From positions 250,500-314,499 of the forward strand of contig PDHQ01000020.1 of assembly GCA_003339415.1 (NCBI GenBank): a stretch of DNA of 64,000 nt, read 5' to 3'. How positions within the stretch are numbered: the stretch's first letter is position 1; the number at the start of each line of letters is the position of its first letter. A model generated the notes under the pieces. It was not told the origin of the DNA. It ran no database searches and saw only the letters and a list, made by a program, of their open reading frames with translations. Below, piece by piece: positions 10,396-21,640 of the stretch. Both the position numbers and the translations under genes were made by a program. Origin of the DNA: Ophiocordyceps camponoti-saundersi (nom. inval.) (Eukaryota > Ascomycota > Sordariomycetes > Hypocreales > Ophiocordycipitaceae).

Positions 10396-12810
10396 CAATG
10401 AGCCGTCCTATCTCTCCTCTCCTCTCTTCCACGCGACTCCTCCTTCTCCTCCCCCCTTTTTCCCCCTCATCATCCATCCGTTCACGAACCTCATCAACCT
10501 TTTTCACGTGGGGAAGAGCAAAATACCTTCATTTCCTCACCACCACCCCTTCCCCTGAATTCATTGTACGTATCGAGGCCATCGCCGGAGTTTTTTTTTT
10601 TTTCTTCCTTTTTTCCCCTCTCTTTTTCCGCTGTATCTTTTTTATGCGGTTCTTGGGTTTTTGTATCGGGTGAAAAAAGGAGGGGGGGGCGCGTGTGTGT
10701 GTCTTTGTCCTTGTGACTCTGGAGATTTTTTCCCTTTCTTCATAACGTGGCCTCCCGAACCTCTATACGCTGTATAAAATCCCCGACAGAGAGAACCAAA
10801 AAAAACATGATAAAAAATAGTAAAAATAAGAATTATATGAAAATAATGAAAAACGAAATGAAAACTGAAGAATTGAAGCGTCTTTGATTGGGCATCTTAG
10901 TTCCGTGCAAGAAGAAGATATGAAGGTATGAAAGGAAGATCCATCTGAGTAGGTCATCTCTGTTAAGTACCAATCAAGGATCTGTCTCGAGATGTATACT
11001 GCTATAAAAAAGGGGCAACGCCTGATGTAAGGTGATGATGATGATGATCTTGATGATGGACTATAACGGAGGAAGACTGAGTGACAGGCTGAGCCCGGCC
11101 CGGGAAACAGGGCCGGCAGTGGTGATGAATGGGTAGGTAGAGTCTATAGGGTAGGGTGCGCAGCTCAAGTCCTGCCTCATCATGTCCGTGTCTTGACAGC
11201 TAGAGTTGGCTGCCCACCTGACTGACTGCATCAAACGAGTCTAGAGGGCTTCTCCGAAGAAGAGGAAGAAGGCAGCCCTTCGATCGACAACCCCTTCGAG
11301 GGTCATGATGATGAATTGTCTGAATTTCCGTACGGCCTCCTTATCGCAGTGCCGCTTGTGAAATGCCTGCCTGGGTAGTCAGCTGACCAGATAACTCGGC
11401 TACTTTCGGGAGGTTGCCCAAGCCACCAATGAGTCCGTCCTGTGAAAAGCCATCTTCACTCTCTCTCAGTCTCCGCCGCCATTTCCTATCTGCCTTTCAT
11501 TCGTAGAGTCTCGAAGAAAGTGTGAAAAAAGCATCAGAGTGGTCCAGTTATGTTACTCATCCTCCTCACCATCGTCAGTTAACATCTCCGCGGCGCGAAT
11601 CTTGTCCATCATAAGAGATGATATAATCGGTATTGCCAACCGTGATGATCTCAGGTCAAATTCAGTCCTCCTTCAGCTTCTATAACGGCAGATGAGATAT
11701 CCGTTAGACTCTTCTTTCAATTCTTATACGTCATGAGGTAAGTTATCTCTGAGACCGACTTTCACAACCTTAGCCTTCCCCTCTGTCTAGCCTCTTCCTC
11801 GGGCCTCGCGAGCGCCCTTGTCTCCGTCATACTCTCAACGTCTTCACGATAACCTTCCAACGTGGCCTTTGCTTCTTCTGCCCGTCATTTCCGCCGTAGT
11901 CCCTCTTGCACTTTCGGAGCGGCCTTGTTCTCTGAGAGTGCCAAAACGCCATCGACGTGCCAGCGGGGGGGACCCGAGTCGGAACTGTCTCCATGTTCAT
12001 GTTCATGTTCATCTTCATCTCCATGGTCCAGGTTTCTTTACAGTGAGAAACTTGCTCAACTTTCAATGCTGACTGTGAATTTCTCATACAATCGAGGGTC
12101 TGAGTCTCTAGGTTTGCCCGTCCTCTTCTTTTTTAGCACGATGCCTCCCTTTCCCATCTCTGCTTTCCTGATTATCATCAACGTACGCTTTTCGACAACC
12201 TTTATATAACTGCCATCTTTCTTCTCATTCTTCAAGGCCCGGGCCCGTAATTTAGAAGATAGGTATGAGCCGCCATTCCTCTGATAGCCAAAGCAGGGGG
12301 TCAAAAGCCCGTCTCACCGGCGAGCATCTCCCATAATGAAAATTATTATCCTTTAGCTAAAAACACCATCCGCACATCTTCGTAGCCCCTTTGCTCGACC
12401 TTGAAAGGCCTTCTCAACTTGGTTCGGGAATTTTCTCCCCCCCCTGTCGGCTGGTCTGCCTGCCTCTCTCTTGTTCACGAAGAAGACCGACGCATCTCTC
12501 CTGTCCAAGCTTAGGCAGACCCCAAGGTCCCGACTCTCCTCTCCACCCGTAAACAACTTCCCCCGACTAAAACCATGCAATCACTGACAAGCTCCTTTCT
12601 CACCATTATCCCCTTCACGGAAACAGGATCCGATCTCGGCACTGAATCAGACTTGTTTTCCTAACGGAGCCCTTTTCATGATAGGTCCGCCACCACACGT
12701 TGCCTTACGCCGAGATCACTTATCCGACCCGGTCCAGGCCGCCGTGTCTACTTGTATGCGCCGTACGGCTGCGCTGTCTTGGTCAAGGGGATCCTCCAAG
12801 TACCCTCTTG

Positions 12811-12890
12811 CCCTCCGCCGGATTTGAACCGACTGCCTCTCTGCTGAGGTCATTCCAGGTGCATCACCATAGCACGGGGACTGCCTCGCT
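12811..12890 (-). pseudogene. Possible degenerate tRNA or tRNA-derived element
   Basis: The minus strand carries GGTTCAAATCC, a good B-box/T-loop, inside a 5-bp stem (GTCGG/CCGGC). About 40 bases before it is a D-arm-like hairpin (GTGC-TATGGTGAT-GCAC) and between them a CCTC/GAGG hairpin. The 3' acceptor strand GGAGGGC pairs only partly (5 of 7) with the candidate 5' strand, and the anticodon arm is irregular. It is not a functional tRNA by eye; a relic tRNA or the head of a SINE would fit. Confidence 0.25.
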
Positions 12891-12942
12891 GCCCATGAAT
12901 ATCACGCAAGAGGCGAATCTCGACGACTCCCCAAGCGCCGAC
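12881..12942 (+). repeat. Dispersed ~62-bp repeat, copy 1
   Basis: The block from GCCTCGCTG through CATGAATATCACGCAAG to GAATCTCGACsrCTCsCCrAGCGCCGA recurs at 41206-41269 with about four fifths identity and no surrounding homology that I can see. It adjoins the tRNA-like sequence. Confidence 0.65.
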
Positions 12943-13665
12943 GTCACCTCCGCCATCCTTCGGACATAGTTGCCAGAAGCGGCGAGCTCCGCATCCGATT
13001 GTCGGACATGCAGTTCTCGACGGCGCGAAGCGCGTCAATGGTCACGTAGCGCTGACACAGGGGGTTGCAAATCGAATGAGGACACCTCTGAGGCATAATG
13101 CTATCTGCGGATCCCACGATGTTCGCGGTTTGCGGTAGGTTTCGTAAAGAAACTCAAAACGCTAAACTCAGGAAAGCATCTGCCAACAAAAAACGTCCTA
13201 ACCCTCATGCCTCTGCAGGCCGTCTCGTACAATCTCTGCTCGTCTGTCCGACCTGACGTCTCGCAACTGCCTCCTTGCAGTCGCCCGACAACCTGAGATT
13301 TTGTTCCCTCAAAAAGCATTAAGGCGGCCAGTGCAAAGTAGCACTCCAGTCCTTGAGATGGTGGGAGGCCGCCAACAATCTATGTAGTGTCGCGGGATGG
13401 GTAGTCTCGTGGTAGTTTTTTTTCACCGAAAGCATGTTCTTCGAATCGAAGAAAAGAAGAAAAAAATGAAAAGGCATCTCCTACCCTTCCTTTGCCAACG
13501 CCAATGCAATGCGAAATAATGTGATACAAGGGGGCTCCATACCGATTTGGTTGTGTCCTACCAAAGGGGGAGCCAGGTGAAAAAGCAATCGTGATATCGT
13601 GACCGAGGGTCTAGTCGTACAAACCAACGGAAGGCGACATCGCAGAAGTAAGACGCCGATGGCAT

Positions 13666-14612
13666 TTAAACTTTGCGGAAGTCTGTCCAAGGAGAGTCAG
13701 CCACAGTTTAAAGCGAGAAAAAAGAACTGAAAACTGACCTTGGAGAACGGGATAGATCATCTCGAAAGCCTGATAAATCTCCTCTCGAACCTTGGCGCCG
13801 GTCAAGACAATCTTGCCGCTGACGAAGATCAAGAGAACGATCTTTGGCTTGATCATGCGGTAAATGAGACCCGGGAAGAGCTCAGGCTCGTAAGAGCTAA
13901 AGTTGTGATGGCGCGATGCCAAACCCTCGAGACGAATCGGAAACTTGATGTCGCAAGAACCCACGATGTTCTGGATCTTGAAGTCGGTGAACTTGGCATT
14001 GAAGCCAAGCTTCTGGATGATGCGAGCATACTTGCGGGAAGCAAGCTTCGAGTCGTCCTCAGATTTGGCACCGGTCACAACCATTTTGCCGCTGGCAAAG
14101 ATCAAGGCAGTGGTCTTGGGATCGCGAATACGCATGATGACAGCGGCGAAACGCTGCGACAAGTCAGCTCAAGGCCGGAGGAAATGTGAGGTGCGAAGGA
14201 TAGGGGAAGAAAAAATTTGCGAATGATCAACATACCTTGGGATTGTACTCAGCGTTTCTGGCGTGGAGAGCAATCGTCTTCAAGTCCAAGCGGCAATCGA
14301 GATTGACCGTGGCGACGATGTTCCTTGTGATCAAATTAAGTAAAGCAATGCTCTTCAGTTTGAGGAAGATACATACTGCAAGGTAGGCGTGATTCCACTG
14401 GGCCCCTGGGTCGCGGCAGGCGTGGCGGCAGGCGTAGCGGGAGTGACTCCGTTTCCGTTCGCCGCCTGCTGGGCGTTGACACCAGGACGCTGCGACATAT
14501 CGCTCGAGGGCGGCGTCAACTCGTTGGTGGCTCCGGGGAACGACAACGAGCCGGGCGCAGTGAAGGCCTTGGCCTGAGCCGCGTTGGAAGGATGGGTCTG
14601 AATGCTCTCCAT
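13666..14612 (-). CDS. SPT15: TATA-box-binding protein (TBP)
   Basis: Model on the minus strand: exons 14612-14377, 14323-14236, 14153-13739 and 13682-13666, 251 residues. TBP binds the TATA box in TFIID and also serves Pol I and Pol III initiation. The N-terminal ~70 residues are variable and rich in Ala/Thr/Pro ([12 protein letters not shown]). The saddle core starts at [28 protein letters not shown] and continues [30 protein letters not shown], then the second repeat [31 protein letters not shown] and [16 protein letters not shown]. It ends in a 17-bp terminal exon that completes VLQ-DFRKV. All four junctions restore family sequence exactly and phases agree. The core is near-invariant in eukaryotes, so this call is very safe. 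The gene is isolated in long spacers. Confidence 0.97.
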
Positions 14613-17600
14613 TTTTTTCCCAGGCGACGAGACAGATGCAGATGACGTGAAGATGACGCTGAGCTGACCTAAAAATGTCGTTAGTGACGATGCAGGGACG
14701 AAGCGTAAGGCGTAGGGGAATGCGTAGTTGTGATAAATGCGAGGTGGCAGCGAACTCAGATTTTGAGAGACGAATAGTTTTTGGGAGGAAGAGAAAAAAA
14801 TTTTCAGGGCAGTGGACGGGGAAGAAATATGCTATAAAACAGCGGTGCTAGGGGACTGGCCAGGCCAACAGACGTTCGCCAGTTGGTTTGCCAGCTGCCA
14901 GGCAGTGCAGGAGCGCGGGAGGTAGAAAGGCGAAAACAGCGGTATTAAACCAGACAATGAAAAGGTTCAACATACCACTTGCGGGAGATAAACAAGTGAA
15001 TGCCTCCCCTACAAATGACGCTCAAGCGAGACGGATCTTGCGACGGTCCCCCGGAGGTCCAGGCGAAAACGCAGCAGACAGACCGAACCGAGAGAGTGCG
15101 ATGTCGTCGACAGCGATCGGCTCTCCTTTACTTTTGAAAAGCAACTCTTTTCTCTTGTGTTTTTTATTGGTGTCTACGGACGCGCAACGACCCGATGGCG
15201 ACGACGACGACGGCGGACGGTATTCGCTCCTTTGTCTTGTGCGTGGTCAACGAGGTCGAGCACAGCGGCGGGAAGTAACGTGTCCCGGATTCCAACGGTC
15301 CCTGATCGAATCGGCCTGCGAGGCGGCAGGATCTCGCGGTCTCCTAGTGTCACACGGCCTGAAGTCTGTGATGATGGAAGGGGGAGGGAGAGAAAAGGGA
15401 GAGAGAGAGAGAGAAGTTTGCGATGTCAGCCAGGCAAGGAAGTGGGGCGTGACGTCGAGTGAAATTTTTTTTCTCCCCAAAAGAGGGAAGGTAGAAGGGC
15501 GGGGAGGGGGGGAGGGAGAAGGCCTTCTGAGCGTGTAGGGTACGCAGGTACAAGCCAGGCCGACGTCGGGACTGCCGCGCAGGAAAAAGGGCTATCACAC
15601 GGGCGCGGGGGGGGGGGATGGCCTGGGTACTTATATTTTTGGCACCCGCAGCCCCAAGGCATTTCCCAGGCAACAGCGGACTGTGTGGTACCGCCGCGGG
15701 CAGGCTAGGCCTGATGTTAGCGCGTGCGCTAGCGTCGACGCCAGCCAATCAGCTCATGGGGTCGCCTTGACTTTATCTCCTCGGACCCCACTCTGCAGCC
15801 CAGTCCAACCCCAACAGGACCCCCCCCCCCCTGAGGTAGCGAAGAGGTACCGCGATAGCAGACAGTTGCTTGCGGTACTCAAACCACCTGGCACGGACGA
15901 GGCTCTAGTACCAGGTCGTAGTAGTAGTAGTGGGCGCGCGTCGCATGTCGCATTGCTTCCGGATGGGAGGTGGCTTCTTCCTTTTGTTATGTATTGTTCG
16001 TCCGCCATCGCCCGCTTCTCTTCTTTTTCATTTTCACTCACTCTGCCACCACCATTTTTTCTTTCCCCGCGCGGGCGCGATCCCCCATCGAACGCCACAG
16101 CCTCGATCCGAGAGATAGTCGACTTTCGATGCTCGCTGTTCGTCGACGTCTCTTCGAATGTCCACTGCGCCTCTGCAAGCTGCCGCCATCACACGCACCT
16201 ACATGAGCAGCTCGCCTCAACGGAATCAAATGGAAAAAGGGGGAATGGGGAGGGGGCAAAAGGGAGACAGGCCTTGAAAGAAAAAAAAAAAGGGGGCGGC
16301 CACTGTTCGGGCGGCAGGAAATTATGGGCTATCGGTTGGCTGCGCAGCCACTCAGTCCCCCCCCCCCCCTTACTGCTCCTCCCTCTCTACGAAAGGGGGG
16401 GGGGGCAAAAAGTCCACTGATGCCCACCAGCCATTCATCCCGAAATTGCTTCTGGTCACCCCTTCGACTGGCCCCCCTCGCATACAATGCGGACCACAAG
16501 AGACGGCATTCTGAGACAAGTCACCTCTGCCCCTGGATTGATGCAAGCCAGAGGAGAGAGAGAGAGAGAGTATCAGGTCGCGATCATCGATATCAACAAC
16601 AACAACTGGATGGCCGTACTCATGACGCAGCTTCTCACACATTTACGCCATACATATGTCGCCGGAGCCGCGCGGCCGACAACCACAAACACGTCTCGCG
16701 CGATTCGTGATGATGGACCCCAAATGGTAAAGTGAGAGAGTGAGTCATGGACTCGTCCAACCATGCGCGTGTCGTGGCCCCAACTGTGGCCCGCCTATTT
16801 GCGCCGCCTTCATTGGCTGGCAAATTAAATCCGTCCAGGATACCCTGGGGGGGGGGCGGCCGCCATCGTCGTCTGCGTCTCACCGCGATGCGCGCCTCAG
16901 AGACGGCAGCCATGCCGAGAGGCACCCGTTCATGTTGCTTGCTCGCATTTACTACCGTGGTAATGCTCCTCCCCCTTTCTCACGCACCGCCGCCATGTTG
17001 TCATGGGCAGCAGCAGCAGCAGCAAGTTGAAAAACCTTTTGTCGTCGACTCGCAGGTACCCGCTGCTCGCAGTGGGTGTGTGGCACTTCTCGCGACACAG
17101 CCCCAGTTGTGTGGCCCGTCCGCAACAAGTACCGCACTAACAATTTCTCACCCTTGCAACTTGGTGTGACTCGCCGGTCCCGTCTCCGGTCTTGCCCCGG
17201 TCCTTCCGGTACCTCACCGGCAGAAGCAAAGACTCGTCTCACGGCCAAACTCGTCTCGTCACGCAATTCCGATCCCCTCTCTATGCTTCCTTTTTCCTCC
17301 CTTATCTCTTCGCTAGATTTTCCCGCGATCCTTTCCATTGCCGATTGACACCTGTTGACTGCAGAAAGCTTCAACCTAGGTATGTACCGTGTACCGTACG
17401 AGTATCCTCATGCGCACGACCGGCAATTCATCGCCTTGTCGCCCGTGTTCGTGATTCGATTCAGGGTTTTGCACTGGAACGGACACGTGGAATGTCCGCG
17501 CGCGACTCCCGCCCTTGTCTCACGTCAACACCCAGCACATAAACTCTGTTCTTGCAAGTCGTGTGTTGTTGGTTTGACGCCTTTTATGACGCACGCCCCC

Positions 17601-17743
17601 CCCCCCTTTCCCCCCTCGTCCATCCCAGAACCCCCGCTTCGGCATGCCAGCATGTTCTCGGGACAAGTGCGCGAAAGTCGTCTTTCTTTCTTTTTTCTTT
17701 GCGCCAAGAGCCGAAGCCGAGAATCCGGATCCGACGCGTCTCG
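14613..17743. other. Long intergenic region between TBP and ETF-QO
   Basis: I find no gene with family support. There are several C runs (15821-15831, 16359-16368, 17588-17596), G runs (15607-15616, 16397-16406, 16850-16856), a GA repeat near 15395 and 16556, CAG repeats at 17008-17024, and open frames that are low-complexity on both strands. A TATAAA at about 14832, some 220 bp upstream of the TBP start, could serve TBP transcription. Confidence 0.35.
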
Positions 17744-19720
17744 TCAAGTCATGTAATATTTGGGACCTTCGCCTCCTTGAGGCACTTGCCAGTTGATGTC
17801 CTGCTGAGGAGCCTTGATATCACACGTCTTGCAGTGGATGCAGCTTTGTCCAGACCTACGTCAGCTTCGCCGGACCTTTGCAAAAAAAGATGGGGAGATA
17901 AGAGAAGTCTGGGGGGGGGGGGGGGATAAAAGGTCTCACTTCTGGGCATTGATTTGGAATCTCACTCCGTACGGTCTCGACTCGTCCTCGACGTATTCGT
18001 ACACCCCGGCCGGACAAAAGCGATTTTCTAGCCCCTTGAACACGGGATAGGCCTTTTCGCCATGGGCTTCCCAGTCGGCCACCTGCAAATGAACCGGCTG
18101 GTCTTCTTCGTGGTTGGTGCCAGTGCGAGAGACGCTGGTGAGTATGTCGAAGCTGATTTTTCCGTCAGGCTTGGCGTATTCGATCTTGGGGTAACGATCC
18201 GCCGGCTGGGTGGCGGCGTAATCGGGCTCTTTGTGCTTCAACGTCCAGGGTACCCTGCCCCTGAACACAAAGGCTTCGAGACCGGAATAGGCCAGGCCGC
18301 CGTAGATGCCAAGGGGCGTGTGAAAGGAAGGGCGCATGTTGCGTACCTCCCTGAGCTCCTTCCAGACGGAAGACTTTCGAAGAGACTCCTCGTAGTCGTA
18401 GAGGAAGACGGTGCCGTCGCTGCTCTGACTCAGGGCCGTCCACGCCGCGTCGGCCGCCAGCATGCCCGACTTCATGGCGTTGTGGGTGCCCTTGACCTTG
18501 GGGACGTTGACGAAGCCGGCCGAGTCGCCGATCAGGGCACCGCCGGGGAAGGCGACCTTGGGGATGGACTGAAATCCGCCCTCGACCAAGGCGCGGGCGC
18601 CATACGAGATGCACTTGCCGCCTTCTAGGACCTTGCTAAACAGCGGATGGTGCTTCAGCTTCTGAAACTCCTGGTAAGGCGACAGCCACGGGTTCCGGTA
18701 GTCGAGCGAGACGACCAGCCCCAGCGACACGAGGTTATCGCCAAAGTGGTACATGAAGGAACCGCCGTAGACGTCTCTGGGCAGCGGGTAGCCCATGGCG
18801 TGGACGACGCGGCCGCTCTCAAAGTTGGCCGGGTCGACTTCCCACACCTCTTTAAGGCCGAGACCGTACGTCTGGTGCTGGCTGTCCTTTCGCAGGTCGA
18901 ACTTGTTGATGACTTGCTTGCTGAGGCTGCCGTGGCAACCCTCGGCGAAGAGGGTGACCCTTGCGTGGAACTCCATGCCAGGCTCGTACGTGTCTTTGGG
19001 GCGGCCATCTCGGCCGATGCCGAGGTCGTTTGTGGCCACGCCCTTGACGGAACCGTCCGAGGCGTAGAGGACCTCCGCGGCGGCGAAGCCGGGGTAGACC
19101 TCGACGCCAACCTCCTCGGCCTGCTCGCCGAGCCACTTGACGAACTGGTTGAGGCTTACGATGTAGTTTCCGTGATTGCCCATCTGCGGCGGCGCCGGCA
19201 GCGGGATGGCGGCCGTGCGCGTGAGGAAGCGCATCTGGTCCGCCCCGGCCGGCGTCGCATACTTGAACCGAGAGGCGTTGTCCTCGTCCAGCCAATTGGG
19301 CAGAAGTTCCTGCACCGACGACGGCTGAAGCACCGCGCCGGAGAGAATATGCGCCCCGACGTCGCCGGCCTTTTCCAGGACTAGCACGCGGAAGTCGTCG
19401 CGGCCCGCTTGGCCGGCCAGCTGCTTTAGCCGGATCGCGGCGCTCATGCCAGCCGGGCCTCCGCCGACGATGCAAACATCCACCTGATCCGACTCACGCT
19501 CGACGGCCCGACTCGACTCGTCCTCGGTCGTCTGTCGCTGCCGGCGCGTTATACCACCGCTGAAATACCGTCTCGGTATCGTCGGGCAGGCGGCGCGGAA
19601 CCGACGTGGACGAGGCGATGCGCGGAGGAGCACAGGCCGCGTACAGCAAAAGACTGCTGGGCGAGGGACGCGCGGCGCGGCGCATCTCGACAGCGTAACG
19701 ACGGCTGATGGGGCCGTCAT
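17744..19720 (-). CDS. CIR2: Electron transfer flavoprotein-ubiquinone oxidoreductase, mitochondrial
   Basis: Model on the minus strand: exons 19720-17940 and 17843-17744, 626 residues. The enzyme passes electrons from reduced ETF to ubiquinone at the inner mitochondrial membrane during fatty-acid and amino-acid oxidation. The start at 19720 gives an Arg-rich, acid-free presequence ([13 protein letters not shown]...[20 protein letters not shown]); the frame is open to an ATG at 19849, but that would bury the targeting signal. FAD motif [20 protein letters not shown] opens the catalytic part, with [12 protein letters not shown] and [22 protein letters not shown] later. The four [4Fe-4S] cysteines are Cys569 (FCPAGVYEY) and Cys595, 598 and 601 (CIHCKTC). 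The last three lie in a 33-codon final exon. The retrotransposon inserts about 210 bp upstream of the start codon, inside the likely promoter. Confidence 0.95.
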
Positions 19721-19927
19721 CTCGTCTTGCCTGGCCTTTTGCTGTTGATCGCGCACGACGAGGGTGAGAGGATGAAAGGGTGGATGATTGTCATCGTCTT
19801 TTCGGCTATTGGTCCGCAAAGTAGCGTCGTCCGGATGATCGGGACGCAAACAGCCGAAGGAAGCCGATCTTGGAGTCGCTGCACGTGCTCGTCACCAGCT
19901 TTATCGATAGTGGCGAAGACTACCTCG

Positions 19928-19932
19928 GATAC
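19928..19932 (+). repeat. Target-site duplication, left (GATAC)
   Basis: GATAC directly precedes the left LTR and is repeated directly after the right LTR at 27543-27547. Five bases is the duplication length typical of Ty3/gypsy integrases. Confidence 0.8.
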
Positions 19933-20063
19933 TATGGCCGTAGGCCACGTGCGTATGCACGTGACACACCTATCTATATATATATTAGCTTAGCTCGGCT
20001 ATATAGGGCTCTGGCCATAGAATATAAGATTATTATATCCTATACTTATCGTGCTATTATATA
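19933..20063 (+). repeat. 5' LTR, 131 bp
   Basis: It aligns without gaps to 27412-27542. I count 13 differences, all transitions. Both LTRs start TA and end TA, which is what RIP (CpA to TpA on either strand) would make of canonical TG...CA ends. The left copy keeps more CpA/TpG sites (for example CACGTGCGTATGCACGTGAC) than the right one. Confidence 0.9.
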
Positions 20064-21640
20064 GTTAGTAGCAATTCTACTTATCGTTTGCCCCGGGGGA
20101 GCCCCTATTCCCTTATTTCTGCCTATCTCTTCCTACTAACTACGACTATACTTATCGTATACTAGCCGTTAAGGTATATAAAGTACTAGTAGCTATTAGT
20201 AGCCCTATACTATTATTACTAAATACGCTATAATTACGAGCCTATTAACTATAACTATTACTTAATAGCTTATTATAATATAGTATTATATTTTATAACG
20301 CTATTAACGAAAAGGATCGAATAGATATTATATATATCTCCGCTATATTTTTTAGACTAAACCCTAACTACTAGCTAGTTAAGTAAGCGACCTTCCCCGT
20401 AATATTAAAATAGGTAATTATATCTTAGAAAAAATAAGCTTAGTACTTACTTTATAATATCTTTCCTTATAATATATTAGCTTAACGCTTACGGATATTA
20501 AGCATAATTATTAGTAATATACTCTAAGATATAACCGAGGCTACTTAAGCTTATTTACCGTTATCTACCTCCTCTTTATTTTATTTATAGCTATTAGAAG
20601 GACCTAACCTATTACGCTTAAAGTTACCCGTATTATATCTTATAAACGCCGTAAAGTAATTTCGTATTAATACTAAACTCTAGCGTATATTATTACTATT
20701 CCTTAAATATACGTAGAAAGTAAAGTAAGTTAAGATATTTACCGGCTTACTTAGAAGCTACGCTAGAAGCTCCGGACCTACCCCGGGTACTACGCTTATA
20801 CCGGACTTACCGAATACCTTAGAGATATTACTTATAGCTAATCTTATTATATAAATAATTACCTACGTATTTAAGGAAAATAACTAAAATATAATATTCC
20901 TAATAGTAAAGGCTATCCGTAATATCTATAATAACTTATAATTTACCCTAGGTATATCGGCCGTAAGCGTTATAATTACCTTACGCTTAACGGATATCGG
21001 CTTTTTTAACTTAGATAAGAGAGATATTACTAGCACTAGCATATTATTAAATAATAAATTAACTACTTATATATACGTGTTTATATTTAGCGATAGGCTT
21101 ATATATATAATTATAATAAATAAGCGTACTATATAGAGATATCTAGCTTCCCCTATAACTTATAAACTAGGGAGCTATAGGACTAGACGGACACCTTACT
21201 TAAACCTAAAAATATAGGCGATACCTATTATATTATTACTAAACCCTAATATACTTACGTATATCGTATATATAACTTCGTTACCTTAAGCTATAATAAA
21301 CTTTTCCGCTATTTACGCGTATCGTATATAACGAATAATATATTATAAGTATTTTTTACTATTACGATAGAATAAAGTTAGGACCTACCCTAGTTATTTA
21401 CTTTAGCGACTAATAAAATTTATATTTACGAATCTAATACTATACCCCTTATAGGACTAAGGTAATAGACTTACCTTAAGCTTTAAATTTATCTAAACCT
21501 ATCCTAGCTATATGCGATATTAGACGTTTACGCTAATATAAGCTACGATATTACGATAATAGACTATTTATAAATTACGATATTCTATCCTAAGCTAACT
21601 ATTTACTTTTAAATATAAGTATATATTATACGCGGTATTA
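20064..21640 (+). pseudogene. gag region of the retrotransposon, RIP-destroyed
   Basis: The 1.6 kb between the 5' LTR and the protease-like sequence is the expected place of gag. I see protein-like stretches between stops, but no zinc-knuckle pattern survives that I can point to. A possible primer-binding site follows the LTR at 20064, but RIP prevents naming the tRNA. Confidence 0.5.

Larger units (their letters stand above)
10396..13665. other. Gene-poor stretch with isolated coding-like fragments
   Basis: No complete gene is resolved in this 3.3 kb. On the minus strand 11560-11660 reads as a short acidic C terminus (..DKIRAAEMLTDDGEEDE stop). At 11341-11439 another short frame after a TTTTCACAG acceptor reads GGLGNLPKVAELSG..., but two other frames are open there too, so I could not choose. 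There are GAT repeats near 11033, a (TTCATG)n run near 11992-12020, and a tRNA-like B box at 12820-12830. The rest shows nothing I can interpret. Confidence 0.35.

Noticed and set aside
18062..19384. Long plus-strand open frames opposite ETF-QO
   Set aside because: Antisense shadows of the ETF-QO coding sequence.
19721..19849. Upstream ATG for ETF-QO at 19849
   Set aside because: It would place 43 acidic and polar residues before an evident mitochondrial presequence.
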